Assembly: GCA_017534835.1 (NCBI GenBank)
Contig: JAFXVT010000011.1
Location: 1-64,000, forward strand
Direction of reading: 5' to 3'
Length of the DNA: 64,000 nt
DNA from: Ruminococcus sp.
GTDB lineage: Bacteria; Bacillota; Clostridia; Oscillospirales; Ruminococcaceae
Position numbers and translations under genes: made by a program. The notes beneath the pieces are model-generated. The model was given only the letters and a program-made list of their open reading frames with translations, made no database searches and had not been told where the DNA came from. This document shows positions 26,531 to 35,089 of the stretch, in pieces; the stretch's first letter is position 1, and every line of letters begins with the position of its first letter.

Positions 26531-26571
26531 AGCATCCTCCAACGACCGAAATCACTTCGGATTTTTTCTTT

Positions 26572-26639
26572 ATAATAACATAATTTGTATTGCTTGTAAA
26601 TACAATCCTTTTTATTTAAAATAAAATTTGTACGTACAG
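26572..26639 (-). promoter_or_regulatory. araR promoter with two AraR-like operators
   Basis: On the - strand: TTTACA (26600-26595), 17 bp, TATTAT (26577-26572) with a TG extension. TTGTAAATACAA (26594-26605) overlaps the -35. TTGTACGTACAG (26628-26639), preceded by AAAATT, is nearly the B. subtilis AraR consensus. The arrangement indicates autorepression. Confidence 0.8.
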
Positions 26640-26724
26640 ACAATTTATCACTGGGTTTATTGTGCAATTTGACAAAAAATCCTGTACATCTTTATTATTT
26701 TTACCGATACTGCAAGTAAATCAA

Positions 26725-26745
26725 CCATACCTATTTCCGGTATGG
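26725..26745. other. isolated hairpin upstream of the repeat array
   Basis: CCATACC and GGTATGG form a perfect 7-bp stem with a 7-nt loop in the AT-rich gap between araR and the repeat array. There is no T-run and no adjacent gene end. The remainder of 26640-26859 shows nothing else. Confidence 0.35.
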
Positions 26746-26859
26746 CTCAGTAATTGTACAGATTCTCATTTTGTTCACGGTTGAAAAACGTAAATATCTT
26801 CACATTTCCGTCTGCAAGAAAAAAACGTGAAGTATACCGGACAGTATCGCCGCTGCCAC

Positions 26860-27077
26860 TTGCTATTTTCGGTCAAATATGGTATAAGCGGCGTGTCGCC
26901 GCAGCCGGTTTCGCGGCTAAGATTTCCGGAGCGGCGGCTTTTCGCCGCGACCCTTGCTATTTTCGGTCAGATATGGTATAAGCGGCGTGTCGCCGCAGCC
27001 GTTTTTCGCGGCTAAGATTTCCGAAGCGGCGGTTTTTCGCTGCGCCTCTTGCTATTTTCGGTCAGATATGGTATAAT
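26860..27077 (+). repeat. promoter-bearing repeat array, two full units plus terminal block
   Basis: The TTGCTATTTTCGGTCA block starts at 26860, 26954 and 27049, a 94-95-bp period. Between blocks lie GC-rich sequences with GCGGCG-TGT-CGCCGC and a second inverted repeat. The first two blocks end TATAAG and the last ends TATAAT. This is a variant subfamily of the 6604 and 15706 repeats in the opposite orientation. Confidence 0.85.
27049..27077 (+). promoter_or_regulatory. repeat-borne promoter of the HD-GYP gene
   Basis: TTGCTA (27049-27054), 17 bp, TATAAT (27072-27077) with TGG extension. The ATG at 27108 is about 24 nt past the expected start site and has AAGGAGG. Confidence 0.8.
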
Positions 27078-27107
27078 TATCCTATAAATAACAAGGAGGC
27101 AGCTATT

Positions 27108-28829
27108 ATGGTCATAGCCTATTATAACACGCTGTTTATCCTGTCGGTCGTACTGCTTTTTGTCTATGTCGCTATGTGGCACAAGCACCTTGATGTCACC
27201 TTCACCATAGTTTTCACTCTTATACCTATCACCTGCCTCGGCTATGTGATGTTCTATCACGCAGATACGATAGGCGAAGCAGTAAGCGCCAACAAGATAA
27301 TCTACCTCGGTGCAAGCTTCCTGCAATATTTCATATTGCTGAGTATACTCAACCTGTGTCAGATAAAGGTCCGGAAGGTCACGAAGCTGATACTCTTCAT
27401 CTGCTGTATGATACTCTACGGCTCTGTGCTGACGACCGGCTTCAGGACTTACTTCTACAAGACGATCGAATTCAGCAAGGTCGGCGGCGTTCCCGTACTT
27501 GAGCGTACATACGGATTTATGCATCAGCTATATTTCGGATGTGTACTGCTCTTCTTCATCGCAAGCCTTACCGCGATAGTCTACAGCTTCTTCAAGAAAA
27601 AGCAGGTCTCACGAAGCATACTCTATCTTCTGCTTCTGCCTGACCTCGTCTGCATCGTGTCATATTTCATAAGCAAGAATCTCATCGAGAGCATCGACAT
27701 AATACCGCTCTCATACATCTTCGCACAGGTGATGTACCTGTTCATTGCCTACCGCGTGAGCCTCTATGACGTGAACGATACTGTCATTGATTCTCTCGTT
27801 CAGACAGGCAACACCGGGTTTATCTTATTTGATCTCGGCAAGCGCTACCTCGGCAGCAACGCCACCGCAAAGGCGATAATCCCCGGGCTCCGCGAGCTCT
27901 CGATCGACTCCGGGCTCACAGGCTCGACCGAGATCTCACGTCAGCTCCAGAAATGGCTCAAAAGCTTCACCGAGAACAAGAATAACAACGAATACATTTA
28001 TACTATCCCCTCTTCCGCCCCGGAAACAACTGACGATGAACGTATCTACGTCGTCAATATCGACTATCTCTACGGCGGTATCAGAAAGCGCGGCTATATG
28101 GTAACACTCACCGACGATACCCAGAACCGCAGGTATATCCGTCTACTTGACCATTACAACGAGGACTTGCAGGTCGAGGTCGAGGAGAAGACCCGTCACA
28201 TCATCGAGATGCACGACAACCTCATTATGAGCCTTGCTGCAATGGTCGAGAGCCGTGACAATTCCACCGGCGGACATATCAAGCGTACAAGTGTCGGTGT
28301 GCGGATACTGATAGAGGAGATACTGCGCGACAACAAAATGCACCTCTCAGACGAATTCTGCCGCAATATCATCAAGGCGGCTCCGATGCACGACCTCGGA
28401 AAGATCGCGGTAGATGATGCGGTCCTCAGGAAGCCCGGCAGGTTCACTCCCGAGGAATTCGAGAAAATGAAGCATCACTCCGTTGAGGGTGCGCGTGTTA
28501 TACACGAAATCCTGCTGAAAACAGATGACGAATCCTTCAAGCGTATCGCTGAGAACGTCGCACATTATCATCACGAGCGCTGGGACGGCTCCGGCTATCC
28601 GGACGGTCTCAGGGGCGAGGAGATACCGATAGAGGCGAGGATAATGGCTGTTGCGGACGTTTACGATGCTCTTGTCAGCAAGCGCGTCTACAAGGACAGT
28701 ATGTCATTTGAAAAGGCTAACGAGATAATCACAAGCGGTATCGGTACTCAGTTCGACCCCGGACTCGCCCCCTACTACGAAAGCGCACGTCCGCGGCTCG
28801 AAGCCTACTACAGCAGCATCGAAAACTAA
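27108..28829 (+). CDS. membrane HD-GYP protein, probable cyclic-di-GMP phosphodiesterase
   Basis: This 573-residue protein has seven or so membrane helices at about 1-225, resembling a histidine-kinase-type 7TM sensor. A PAS-like cytoplasmic segment follows (about 230-345), then a short coiled coil, then the HD-GYP domain. That domain has GGHIKRTS, the HD motif PMHDLGKIAVDD, paired His in KHHSVEGARVI, and HHERWDGSGYPDGL, the GYP signature region. All expected metal and substrate residues appear present. HD-GYP enzymes degrade cyclic-di-GMP; the signal sensed is unknown. A DUF3592-like gene follows 15 bp later. Confidence 0.9.
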   Translation: MVIAYYNTLFILSVVLLFVYVAMWHKHLDVTFTIVFTLIPITCLGYVMFYHADTIGEAVSANKIIYLGASFLQYFILLSILNLCQIKVRKVTKLILFICCMILYGSVLTTGFRTYFYKTIEFSKVGGVPVLERTYGFMHQLYFGCVLLFFIASLTAIVYSFFKKKQVSRSILYLLLLPDLVCIVSYFISKNLIESIDIIPLSYIFAQVMYLFIAYRVSLYDVNDTVIDSLVQTGNTGFILFDLGKRYLGSNATAKAIIPGLRELSIDSGLTGSTEISRQLQKWLKSFTENKNNNEYIYTIPSSAPETTDDERIYVVNIDYLYGGIRKRGYMVTLTDDTQNRRYIRLLDHYNEDLQVEVEEKTRHIIEMHDNLIMSLAAMVESRDNSTGGHIKRTSVGVRILIEEILRDNKMHLSDEFCRNIIKAAPMHDLGKIAVDDAVLRKPGRFTPEEFEKMKHHSVEGARVIHEILLKTDDESFKRIAENVAHYHHERWDGSGYPDGLRGEEIPIEARIMAVADVYDALVSKRVYKDSMSFEKANEIITSGIGTQFDPGLAPYYESARPRLEAYYSSIEN

Positions 28830-28844
28830 GCTCACGGAAAAGGC

Positions 28845-29342
28845 GTGATACAACTGAAACAGAACATCTCTCTTAAAGCGAAACTATTCGTTATCGCACT
28901 TATGCTCCTGATGATAGCGCTCACCTTCATCACATCTTTTGTTGAGACTTTCACATACTTCTATATGAAAAAACGCTGTTCAGCTCAGACTACAGCGATA
29001 GTGAGCAGTACATCTATGGTACGCTACCGTTCCTACCGGGAAACGCCGGAAACACAGTATATCAGCGAGCCGATGAAGAGAAAACAGCGTATGCAGCTGC
29101 TTGTCGATACTGACAGCAGATTCAGATACAAAAGTATTTACGCCGACAGCCGCGGCGAAAAAGCAGGGAACAAGCTTATTATCCACTATTCGCCGGCTGA
29201 CCCCGATACCTACTATATCGGCGACAGAGTCAACGATTACAGGAACACAGCTATTATCATGCTTGTGTTAGGTGTGCTCGTTCTTTTCTCTTCAGCAGCG
29301 CTCACCATACTATTGTTCATCAGACCTCAAACCGCGAAATAA
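28845..29342 (+). CDS. DUF3592-like membrane protein
   Basis: This protein of 165 residues has one membrane helix near the N-terminus (about 13-35) and one near the C-terminus (about 137-158). Between them is a small beta-type domain ending LIIHYSPADPDTYYIGD, the pattern I associate with DUF3592. The start is a GTG with GGAAAAGG just upstream; there is no ATG before the first helix. It probably shares a transcript with the HD-GYP gene. Its function is unknown. Confidence 0.7.
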   Translation: MIQLKQNISLKAKLFVIALMLLMIALTFITSFVETFTYFYMKKRCSAQTTAIVSSTSMVRYRSYRETPETQYISEPMKRKQRMQLLVDTDSRFRYKSIYADSRGEKAGNKLIIHYSPADPDTYYIGDRVNDYRNTAIIMLVLGVLVLFSSAALTILLFIRPQTAK

Positions 29343-29357
29343 ACGGATATACCAGAA

Positions 29358-29394
29358 CTGCCCCGGGCTTTTCAGCTCCGGGGCAGATGTTTTA
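29358..29394. terminator. terminator between convergent genes
   Basis: CTGCCCCGG pairs with CCGGGGCAG across a 10-nt loop and is followed by ATGTTTTA. It lies between the DUF3592-like gene and the carboxypeptidase gene; the U-tract is better on the + strand. Confidence 0.8.
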
Positions 29395-30522
29395 TGTATA
29401 CGTGTCGATTATCCTTATTGTAAGGTCATATCTCAGACCGTCGCTCGTACAGCCGGAGACGACGTTAATATACGTCTTGCCGTTTCTGTTGAAGGCTGAG
29501 ATGAGACAGGTACCGGAATCCTCGGTAGTTCCGGTCTTGAGACCGAATGCGTCCGAGCGGTAGTAGCCGCTTCCTGTGCTGAGCAGCAGATTAGAGTTCT
29601 TCCAGTTGAATACCTGACCTGACGCTATCGTCACACGCTTCTGAGCGGTCGATGCGATCGTGCGTATCTGCGGTACAGTTATCGCATAGCGAGCAAGCTT
29701 TATCATATCCGCAGAAGTTGTATACTGACCGGATGCATCATAGCCGTCGGGATTGACGAAGCAGCTCTCTGTCATACCTATCTCCGCAGCCTGCTCATTC
29801 ATCAGACGGCAGAAATACGCTACTGCATCCTTGTCTGACAAGCCCCAGTTACCGGAAGCAACTCTTGCAGTCGTGACAGCAACAGAGTAAGCTGCATCGT
29901 TTCCGGACGCCATAAGCATTCCGGTAAGCAGGTCATACATCGTGAGCCTGTGTCCGCGTGCAAGGAGACAAACGCTCGAATACGGCAGGACATAGCTCAG
30001 CTCAGAGCCGACAGTAACAACTGCACCGGGATCGACATATTTCAGAGCGACCGAAGCAGTGAGAAGCTTCGTAAAGCTCGCAGGTGATACACGTCGGTGT
30101 ATATCGTGATACGAAATGAGCTGATCGTCCTCGACGCAGTAAAGCGCGTAGGTATTACTGTAGACGGACGTGATATACGTATCGGAAGAATCCGCCTGAG
30201 CTATACGCATATCGCCGAGCGTCAGCTTACTGCCGGTCGAGACCGCAGCGTAATACGTGAGGATATACGAGGCGTCACTCGAGTCCGTCAATCCGTCGAA
30301 GTTCACGTCTCCGGACTTTATCTGCGATGCGCTGAGAGTACCGCTCCCACCGGTAGAAACAGCCGAATAGTGGCTAAGGACAAATGAAGCGTCCATCGCG
30401 TCGATGAGTCCGTCGGAATTCACATCTCCCGAGCCTGCTCCGGAAGCATCTGCACCAAGAGGCGTGCAGAGCTCAAACAAAGAAAGTACAACGATAAGTA
30501 AGCTGATCAGCTTTCTGTTCAT
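29392..30522 (-). CDS. dockerin-bearing D-alanyl-D-alanine carboxypeptidase
   Basis: This 376-residue secreted penicillin-binding-protein-type enzyme has a signal peptide at about 1-27. A type I dockerin follows directly (about 31-95) with two Ca loops (GDVNSDGLIDAMDAS, GDVNFDGLTDSSDAS). The serine peptidase S11 domain (about 118-372) keeps the three active-site motifs: S149-F-T-K152, S207-G-N209 and K329-T-G331. The usual C-terminal membrane-anchor helix is absent, so the dockerin may provide attachment. Such enzymes trim D-Ala from peptidoglycan stem peptides. It starts one base after the hisE stop. Confidence 0.9.
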   Translation of the reverse strand: MNRKLISLLIVVLSLFELCTPLGADASGAGSGDVNSDGLIDAMDASFVLSHYSAVSTGGSGTLSASQIKSGDVNFDGLTDSSDASYILTYYAAVSTGSKLTLGDMRIAQADSSDTYITSVYSNTYALYCVEDDQLISYHDIHRRVSPASFTKLLTASVALKYVDPGAVVTVGSELSYVLPYSSVCLLARGHRLTMYDLLTGMLMASGNDAAYSVAVTTARVASGNWGLSDKDAVAYFCRLMNEQAAEIGMTESCFVNPDGYDASGQYTTSADMIKLARYAITVPQIRTIASTAQKRVTIASGQVFNWKNSNLLLSTGSGYYRSDAFGLKTGTTEDSGTCLISAFNRNGKTYINVVSGCTSDGLRYDLTIRIIDTYT

Positions 30523-30523
30523 A

Positions 30524-30862
30524 TCAGGTATTCTTGTCTACGGTATGGAACTTCTTGAGATTGCCGATCTTCTCATTGCGTTCGTCAAGCACCTTCTCGA
30601 CGTCAGACCACTCAAGTCCCTGATTTGCGCAGAGCACCATTACATGGTAAAGAAGGTCATTTATCTCGTTCATAAGCTCGTTATTGTCACCGTTCTTTGC
30701 GGCGATGACAGTCTCGGTAGCTTCCTCTCCTACCTTCTTGCAGATCTTGTCTACGCCTTTGTCAAAGAGGTAGCAGGTGTAGGAATTCTCAGCAGCAGTA
30801 CCGTTCTCGAACTGCTTCTTTCTCTCCTTTATAACTTCAAATATCTCTTCGTAAACCGTCAT
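30524..30862 (-). CDS. hisE: phosphoribosyl-ATP pyrophosphatase
   Basis: It catalyses step 2 of histidine synthesis, hydrolysis of phosphoribosyl-ATP to phosphoribosyl-AMP. At 112 residues it is a single-domain MazG-like helical enzyme. Motifs are [20 protein letters not shown] with [12 protein letters not shown], the Mg-binding Glu cluster, and [16 protein letters not shown]. It overlaps hisI by 4 nt. In many bacteria HisI and HisE are fused; here they are separate adjacent genes. Confidence 0.95.
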   Translation of the reverse strand: MTVYEEIFEVIKERKKQFENGTAAENSYTCYLFDKGVDKICKKVGEEATETVIAAKNGDNNELMNEINDLLYHVMVLCANQGLEWSDVEKVLDERNEKIGNLKKFHTVDKNT

Positions 30863-31212
30863 TTTTCATTCTCCTCCGTGTTATATAATTCATTGAAAAA
30901 ACAGCTGTAGCTTCCGGTATGGCAGGCAACTCCCGTCTGCTCGACATTGACGAGCAGCGTATCGTTATCGCAGTCGCCGTAAATTGAAACGACCTTCTGA
31001 ACGTGTCCCGATGTAGCTCCCTTGTTCCAGTATTCCTGTCTTGACCTGCTCCAGAACCACGTATAACCGGTCTCGAGGGTCTTTTTCAGGCTCTCCTTGT
31101 TCATATACGCAAGCATAAGAACTGTTTTTGTGTTGACCTCGTAGCATATAGCAGGGATAAGCTCTCCCTTTACGAAGAATTTATCGAGGTCGTTGATGTC
31201 GATCTTTATCAT
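30859..31212 (-). CDS. hisI: phosphoribosyl-AMP cyclohydrolase
   Basis: It opens the purine ring of phosphoribosyl-AMP (histidine step 3). At 117 residues from the ATG at 31212, it has normal length for the unfused enzyme. Motifs are [36 protein letters not shown], the metal region [13 protein letters not shown], and Cys residues in [14 protein letters not shown] chose this ATG because AAAGGAG lies 5 nt upstream; the longer frame from 31269 would run through a hairpin and lacks similarity. Confidence 0.95.
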   Translation of the reverse strand: MIKIDINDLDKFFVKGELIPAICYEVNTKTVLMLAYMNKESLKKTLETGYTWFWSRSRQEYWNKGATSGHVQKVVSIYGDCDNDTLLVNVEQTGVACHTGSYSCFFNELYNTEENEK

Positions 31213-31223
31213 TTTTACTCCTT

Positions 31224-31240
31224 TGTGAGCAGAGCTCACA
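31224..31240. other. hairpin just upstream of the hisI ribosome site
   Basis: TGTGAGC-AGA-GCTCACA is a perfect 7-bp stem directly before the AAAGGAG of hisI. It lacks a T-run, so mRNA processing or translation control is more likely than termination. Confidence 0.4.
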
Positions 31241-31275
31241 TATATAGTCAGTTTTTTCGTCCATGACATTTCACT

Positions 31276-31677
31276 TTAAGTCCAAAGCGATGTGATGAAC
31301 ATAGGCGAAGCGTCGTCAGCCTTGCTGAATCCGCAATTCTCGTAGAAATGCAGCTCGTCATTGTAGGCTATAACAGCGATGCGCATATAGTCGCGGTAGT
31401 GCTCCTTTATCATCTCAACAAGCGTACGTCCGACGGTCTGACCGTGATACCCGGGGTCAACGAGCAGATAGTGAACGTAGGCGTTCATTATGCCGTCGTC
31501 CATTGCACATATCATACCGATGAGCTTTTCGCCGTCCCATGCACTGTAGACCGTACTGAAGTTCTCCATTGCGATCTTCAGCTTGTCAGGAAAGTGTCCG
31601 CTCGACCACTCGACCGAAAGAAACAGCCTTTCAAGCTCCTTCTCTGTAAATGTCTTTATGTCCTTGTACTCAATCAT
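31276..31677 (-). CDS. GNAT-family N-acetyltransferase
   Basis: This 133-residue acetyl-CoA-dependent transferase has the GNAT core: LIGMICAMDDG, the beta-4 region AYVHYLLVDPGYHGQTVGRTL with a Q/G-x-x-G-x-A-like CoA loop (HGQTVGRTLVE), and FYENCGFSK near the end. The CoA loop is slightly atypical. The substrate is unknown. It overlaps the deaminase gene by 8 nt and sits inside the histidine operon. Confidence 0.88.
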   Translation of the reverse strand: MIEYKDIKTFTEKELERLFLSVEWSSGHFPDKLKIAMENFSTVYSAWDGEKLIGMICAMDDGIMNAYVHYLLVDPGYHGQTVGRTLVEMIKEHYRDYMRIAVIAYNDELHFYENCGFSKADDASPMFITSLWT

Positions 31678-32071
31678 AATCTATCCACCATTCGGGAGTT
31701 ATCTCTCCGAGTGTAGTCGTCTTGCCTGTGCGGTAGTCGAGCATTATCTCGATGTCCTTGTAGCTTGTCGGCATTAGCTGTACCATAAGTTCGCGGCAAG
31801 CTCCGCACGGTGCGCCTTTGCCCTCGATAGGAGCGATGCAAAGAACTCTGTCTATCTCATACTCACCGTTTGTTATCATATTGAAGATCGCATTTCTCTC
31901 TGCACAGATACCGAGAGTAGAACATGTGTCGATACAGACTCCCGTATATATCTTTCCTGATTTGCTGAGTACAGCCGCAGAGACCTCCCCGGCTGTCACG
32001 TACTCAGAGATACGTACAGGTCTGAGCGCCGCCTCGGCAGCATCGTGCATTTCTTTCCATATTCCGTCCAT
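31670..32071 (-). CDS. cytidine deaminase-like zinc enzyme
   Basis: This 133-residue member of the cytidine/blasticidin-S deaminase fold has the zinc-binding and catalytic motif CAERNAI (Cys, catalytic Glu) and PCGACRE. A C-terminal tail rich in Trp (EITPEWWIDYD) is unlike classical Cdd. The preferred start is the ATG at 32071 with GTGAGG upstream; an upstream in-frame start lies within hisF. It could deaminate cytidine or another nitrogen base. Its place between hisF and the GNAT gene is unusual. Confidence 0.82.
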   Translation of the reverse strand: MDGIWKEMHDAAEAALRPVRISEYVTAGEVSAAVLSKSGKIYTGVCIDTCSTLGICAERNAIFNMITNGEYEIDRVLCIAPIEGKGAPCGACRELMVQLMPTSYKDIEIMLDYRTGKTTTLGEITPEWWIDYD

Positions 32072-32076
32072 TGTAA

Positions 32077-32832
32077 TTACCTCACTATAACACCCTTGCC
32101 GCGGCAATAGTCCTTTACCTCGCCGACAGTGAGCTCCTTGAAATGGAACAGTGAAGCCGCGAGAGCCGCAGTAGCTCCTGTTTTTTCAAAAACTTCGTAG
32201 AAATCGTTTATCCTGCCAGCTCCGCCGCTTGCGATTACAGGTATCGAGCAGTTGTCACACACAGCTCTAAGCATCGGTATATCAAAGCCTTCCTTAGTGC
32301 CGTCGGCGTCTATGGAATTAAGGCAGATCTCACCTGCTCCGAGCTTTTCGATAGTGTGTACCCAGTCGATGAGGTCGATACCCATATCTACTCTGCCGCC
32401 GTTTATGTACACGGTCCACTTGTTATCAGCTATCTTCTTTGCGTCGATCCCAACGCAAATGCACTGACTGCCGAAAATGTCAGCACCGTCCTTGACGAGC
32501 TGAGGATTCTTCACTGCCTGAGAGTTTACCGACACCTTGTCAGCACCTGCACGCAGAGCCTCGCGAATGTCATCAACGGTCTTGATACCGCCGCCGACCG
32601 TGAGAGGCACAAATACCTTCTTTGCAGTCTCGCGCACAACATCGAGGAAAACTCCCCTGCCCTCGAACGAAGCTGTTATATCGTAAAAGACCAGCTCGTC
32701 CGCGCTCTGTCTGTTGTACTCCTCAGCGCACTCTACAGGATCGCCGACATCGCGGACTCCCTCAAAATTGACTCCCTTTACTACCTTTCCGTTTCTGACG
32801 TCGAGACAAGGGATTATTCTCTTTGCAAGCAT
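32077..32832 (-). CDS. hisF: imidazole glycerol phosphate synthase, cyclase subunit
   Basis: This is the cyclase half of the HisF-HisH complex, which makes imidazole glycerol phosphate and AICAR. At 251 residues it is a (beta/alpha)8 barrel starting [20 protein letters not shown] with catalytic Asp11. The [14 protein letters not shown] and [15 protein letters not shown] phosphate-binding segments and the second Asp in [12 protein letters not shown] are present. It lies in the histidine operon between two small non-histidine genes. Confidence 0.97.
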   Translation of the reverse strand: MLAKRIIPCLDVRNGKVVKGVNFEGVRDVGDPVECAEEYNRQSADELVFYDITASFEGRGVFLDVVRETAKKVFVPLTVGGGIKTVDDIREALRAGADKVSVNSQAVKNPQLVKDGADIFGSQCICVGIDAKKIADNKWTVYINGGRVDMGIDLIDWVHTIEKLGAGEICLNSIDADGTKEGFDIPMLRAVCDNCSIPVIASGGAGRINDFYEVFEKTGATAALAASLFHFKELTVGEVKDYCRGKGVIVR

Positions 32833-32845
32833 TATTTCACTTCCT

Positions 32846-33040
32846 TTATTTATCTCTTAACATCTTTGCCGTAGTATACATCAGAACAGGCAATGCAATA
32901 ATGTTTATCAGACCAACGATACGCTTTACCGCATCAGGAACTGGTATACCTACTATATAAAACAGTATTGTCAGAATTGTGCAGACACCTATCACTATCA
33001 GTGAGACTGCCCACACTTTAGTCGGTTTTACGTTTTTCAT
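32846..33040 (-). CDS. 64-residue two-helix membrane protein
   Basis: This small protein has two hydrophobic helices (about 9-30 and 40-58), a basic start ([10 protein letters not shown]) and a basic tail (KMLRDK). It begins one base after the hisA stop and ends 13 bp before hisF, so it is co-transcribed with both. GTGAAG near the start could serve as a weak ribosome site, and coupling to hisA termination is likely. I do not recognise a family. Confidence 0.6.
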   Translation of the reverse strand: MKNVKPTKVWAVSLIVIGVCTILTILFYIVGIPVPDAVKRIVGLINIIALPVLMYTTAKMLRDK

Positions 33041-33041
33041 A

Positions 33042-33767
33042 TCACTTCACCGCATACTCAACGGCTTCTCTGAGGTCGAGAGTGCCCTTGTATATCGACT
33101 TACCGCAGATAGTTCCGTAGAGTCCCATTTCCTTGCAGGCGATAATGTCATCCATCGTATGAACGCCGCCGGAAGCAACGATATTCGCACGTCCCTCTGT
33201 AGCGTCCGCAAGCTTTCTGAGCTGTTCGCGGTTCACGCCTGAAAGAGTCCCGTCCTTGGAAATATCGGTGAAAATGAAGTATTTTACTCCGGTTTCTATC
33301 ATCTTGTTCGCGAGGTCGATATAGTGTACATCGGAGCTTTCGAGCCAGCCCTCAGTTGCGACCATTTCATTCATCGCGTCTATCCCTACGACGATCTTCT
33401 CGCTTCCGAATTTTTCTACTGCCTCGCATACGAGCTTCGGATTTTTCAGTGCCGCAGAGCCGAGGATAACTCTCGTGATACCCATATCAAGGTACTCGCG
33501 GATTGTTTCAAGGCTTCTGATACCGCCGCCGAGTTCGACCTTGAGACCGGTCTTTTCGGCAACATCTGTGTATATCTTCGTGTTGACGGGTCTGCCTTCC
33601 TTCGCACCGTCAAGGTCTACCATATGTATCCACTCTGCACCGGCTGCCTCGAAGCCTCTCGCAGTTTCGAGGTAATCGGAAGCTACCTTCTCAACTGTCG
33701 AAAAATCGCCCTTGAACAGGCGGACGCAGTTTCCGTCCTTGATATCAATAGCGGGGAATATCAACAT
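33042..33767 (-). CDS. hisA: ProFAR isomerase
   Basis: It isomerises ProFAR to PRFAR (histidine step 4). At 241 residues it is a HisF-related barrel: LIFPAIDIKDGNCVRLFKGD with catalytic Asp8, LGGGIRSLETIREYLDMGI, YFIFTDISKDGTLSGVN with the second catalytic Asp, and NIVASGGVHTMDDI. It overlaps the flavodoxin gene by 7 nt. Confidence 0.97.
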   Translation of the reverse strand: MLIFPAIDIKDGNCVRLFKGDFSTVEKVASDYLETARGFEAAGAEWIHMVDLDGAKEGRPVNTKIYTDVAEKTGLKVELGGGIRSLETIREYLDMGITRVILGSAALKNPKLVCEAVEKFGSEKIVVGIDAMNEMVATEGWLESSDVHYIDLANKMIETGVKYFIFTDISKDGTLSGVNREQLRKLADATEGRANIVASGGVHTMDDIIACKEMGLYGTICGKSIYKGTLDLREAVEYAVK

Positions 33768-34300
33768 TTCTCTTCACCCTTTCTGATAAGGTCGAGAAGG
33801 GGCTTGAGGTACTCCTTCTTAGTCCAGTCACACTTCTGGTCCTTGGCTTCAAGGAAGGGCTTCTCCCATGCGCTTATCTCTGACGGGTCTTTCTTTTCGA
33901 GCATCTTGACGTACATCTTGCACATCGCCTTATCGCCGAATTTCATACCTTCGAGATCCCACATTCCCTGAAAATAGAAACAGGGAACTCCGGCAAGGTT
34001 ATCCTTCAGATTCTTCTTTTTGACCATTTCGAGCACTTCATCGTCATACGGAGCAGCTCCGCAGCAGTAAACGATGACTCTCTTGCCCTTGAGCGCACCG
34101 ATGTTCTTTTTCAGGAAAGCGATACCCGAAATTGCAGAAGCATATAAGCCTCCGCCGAGTATCACAAAATCATATTCTGCGACCTTTTTTATATCGGCAT
34201 CCTTGGTGTCGATGACCTCGAAACCTGTCTCCTCCGATATCCAGTCAGCATATTTTTTAGAAGCGCCGTATTTGGAACGGCAAAGGATTATTCCAGTCAT
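33761..34300 (-). CDS. flavodoxin-domain protein
   Basis: This 179-residue protein starts TGIILCRSKYGASKKYADWI, a flavodoxin-like FMN phosphate loop, followed by DFVILGGGLYASAISGIAFL and KRVIVYCCGAAPYD. The layout resembles HemG-type menaquinone-dependent protoporphyrinogen oxidases, but a long Lys-rich C-terminal part differs. It is likely an FMN-binding redox protein. It sits between hisA and a P-loop gene in the histidine operon, and its role there is unknown. Confidence 0.75.
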   Translation of the reverse strand: MTGIILCRSKYGASKKYADWISEETGFEVIDTKDADIKKVAEYDFVILGGGLYASAISGIAFLKKNIGALKGKRVIVYCCGAAPYDDEVLEMVKKKNLKDNLAGVPCFYFQGMWDLEGMKFGDKAMCKMYVKMLEKKDPSEISAWEKPFLEAKDQKCDWTKKEYLKPLLDLIRKGEEKC

Positions 34301-35089
34301 TTATTTTACTCCATTTATATTTGATATTATTGCTGAATACGCGCCCGACCAGTCCTTCTGCGGATCATCGAACACGATATGGTCTGTACCGAGTCTGTTC
34401 AGGATAGACACCTCACGCCGCTGACGCTCCTCAAGAGCGGCGATATACCCGTCGAAGCCGGAAAGTCCGTTCTTTCTGCCGTATTCTCCGTTGCAGTGAT
34501 AATCAATGACTGAATTCAGCCACTCGTCACCGCGCTCAGCAGAAGCCTTCCTGACGCTGTTGTATACATCGTTGTTCCTGAGATACACAACAAACGGAGA
34601 AAGCGGAGCGATAATCTCGCTGATCTCGCGGATATAAGCCTCAGAGACTGCCTCGTCAAAGCCGAATCGCATCATCGTCTCGCACATCGGATTTTGCAGC
34701 AGCACGCAGTTGAACACGTACCTGTCACTGCCGGCATCACTGACGAATTCTCTCCATTTATCAAGCATCACCGGACGCTCTGTCTCCCACGGAAGGAGAT
34801 CATATATCTTATACCTCAGCAGCTTATTGAACAGCTCGCCGCTGAATCCGCCGAGCGGTACGATATATCCTCCGCATTTTAATGCCGAATGAGCAAGTAT
34901 GAGCTCACGCTCGTCTGTACTGAACAATGAAAGCTCGCTCTCCGTCAGAAATGCATCAAATTCATAGTCCGCAGGATGAGCACCGCTGCCTTCGTCGATG
35001 AAGGTCATACCGAGCTGCTCAGCTATATACTTTGCAGTCGTGCTCTTTCCCGAGCAAGGCAGTCCCTCGACTATAATGAGCCTTCTCAT
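34301..35089 (-). CDS. P-loop kinase-like protein
   Basis: This 262-residue protein has an N-terminal Walker A (IIVEGLPCSGKSTTAKYIAE) typical of small nucleoside/shikimate-kinase-like P-loop proteins. A helical body and an FVVYLRNNDVYNSVRKASAE segment that may form the lid follow. The substrate cannot be told. It abuts the flavodoxin gene and overlaps hisH by 4 nt, so it is firmly in the operon. It is not the missing histidinol-phosphatase, which has other folds. Confidence 0.7.
   Translation of the reverse strand: MRRLIIVEGLPCSGKSTTAKYIAEQLGMTFIDEGSGAHPADYEFDAFLTESELSLFSTDERELILAHSALKCGGYIVPLGGFSGELFNKLLRYKIYDLLPWETERPVMLDKWREFVSDAGSDRYVFNCVLLQNPMCETMMRFGFDEAVSEAYIREISEIIAPLSPFVVYLRNNDVYNSVRKASAERGDEWLNSVIDYHCNGEYGRKNGLSGFDGYIAALEERQRREVSILNRLGTDHIVFDDPQKDWSGAYSAIISNINGVK

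Noticed and set aside
26860..27077. CRISPR array
   Set aside because: The spacing (28-bp block, about 67-bp intervals) is repeat-spacer-like, but the intervals are homologous to each other, there are only three blocks, and no cas genes are present.
34301..35089. P-loop gene as the missing histidinol-phosphatase
   Set aside because: It has a Walker A kinase-type start; known histidinol-phosphatases are PHP, HAD or inositol-monophosphatase folds.
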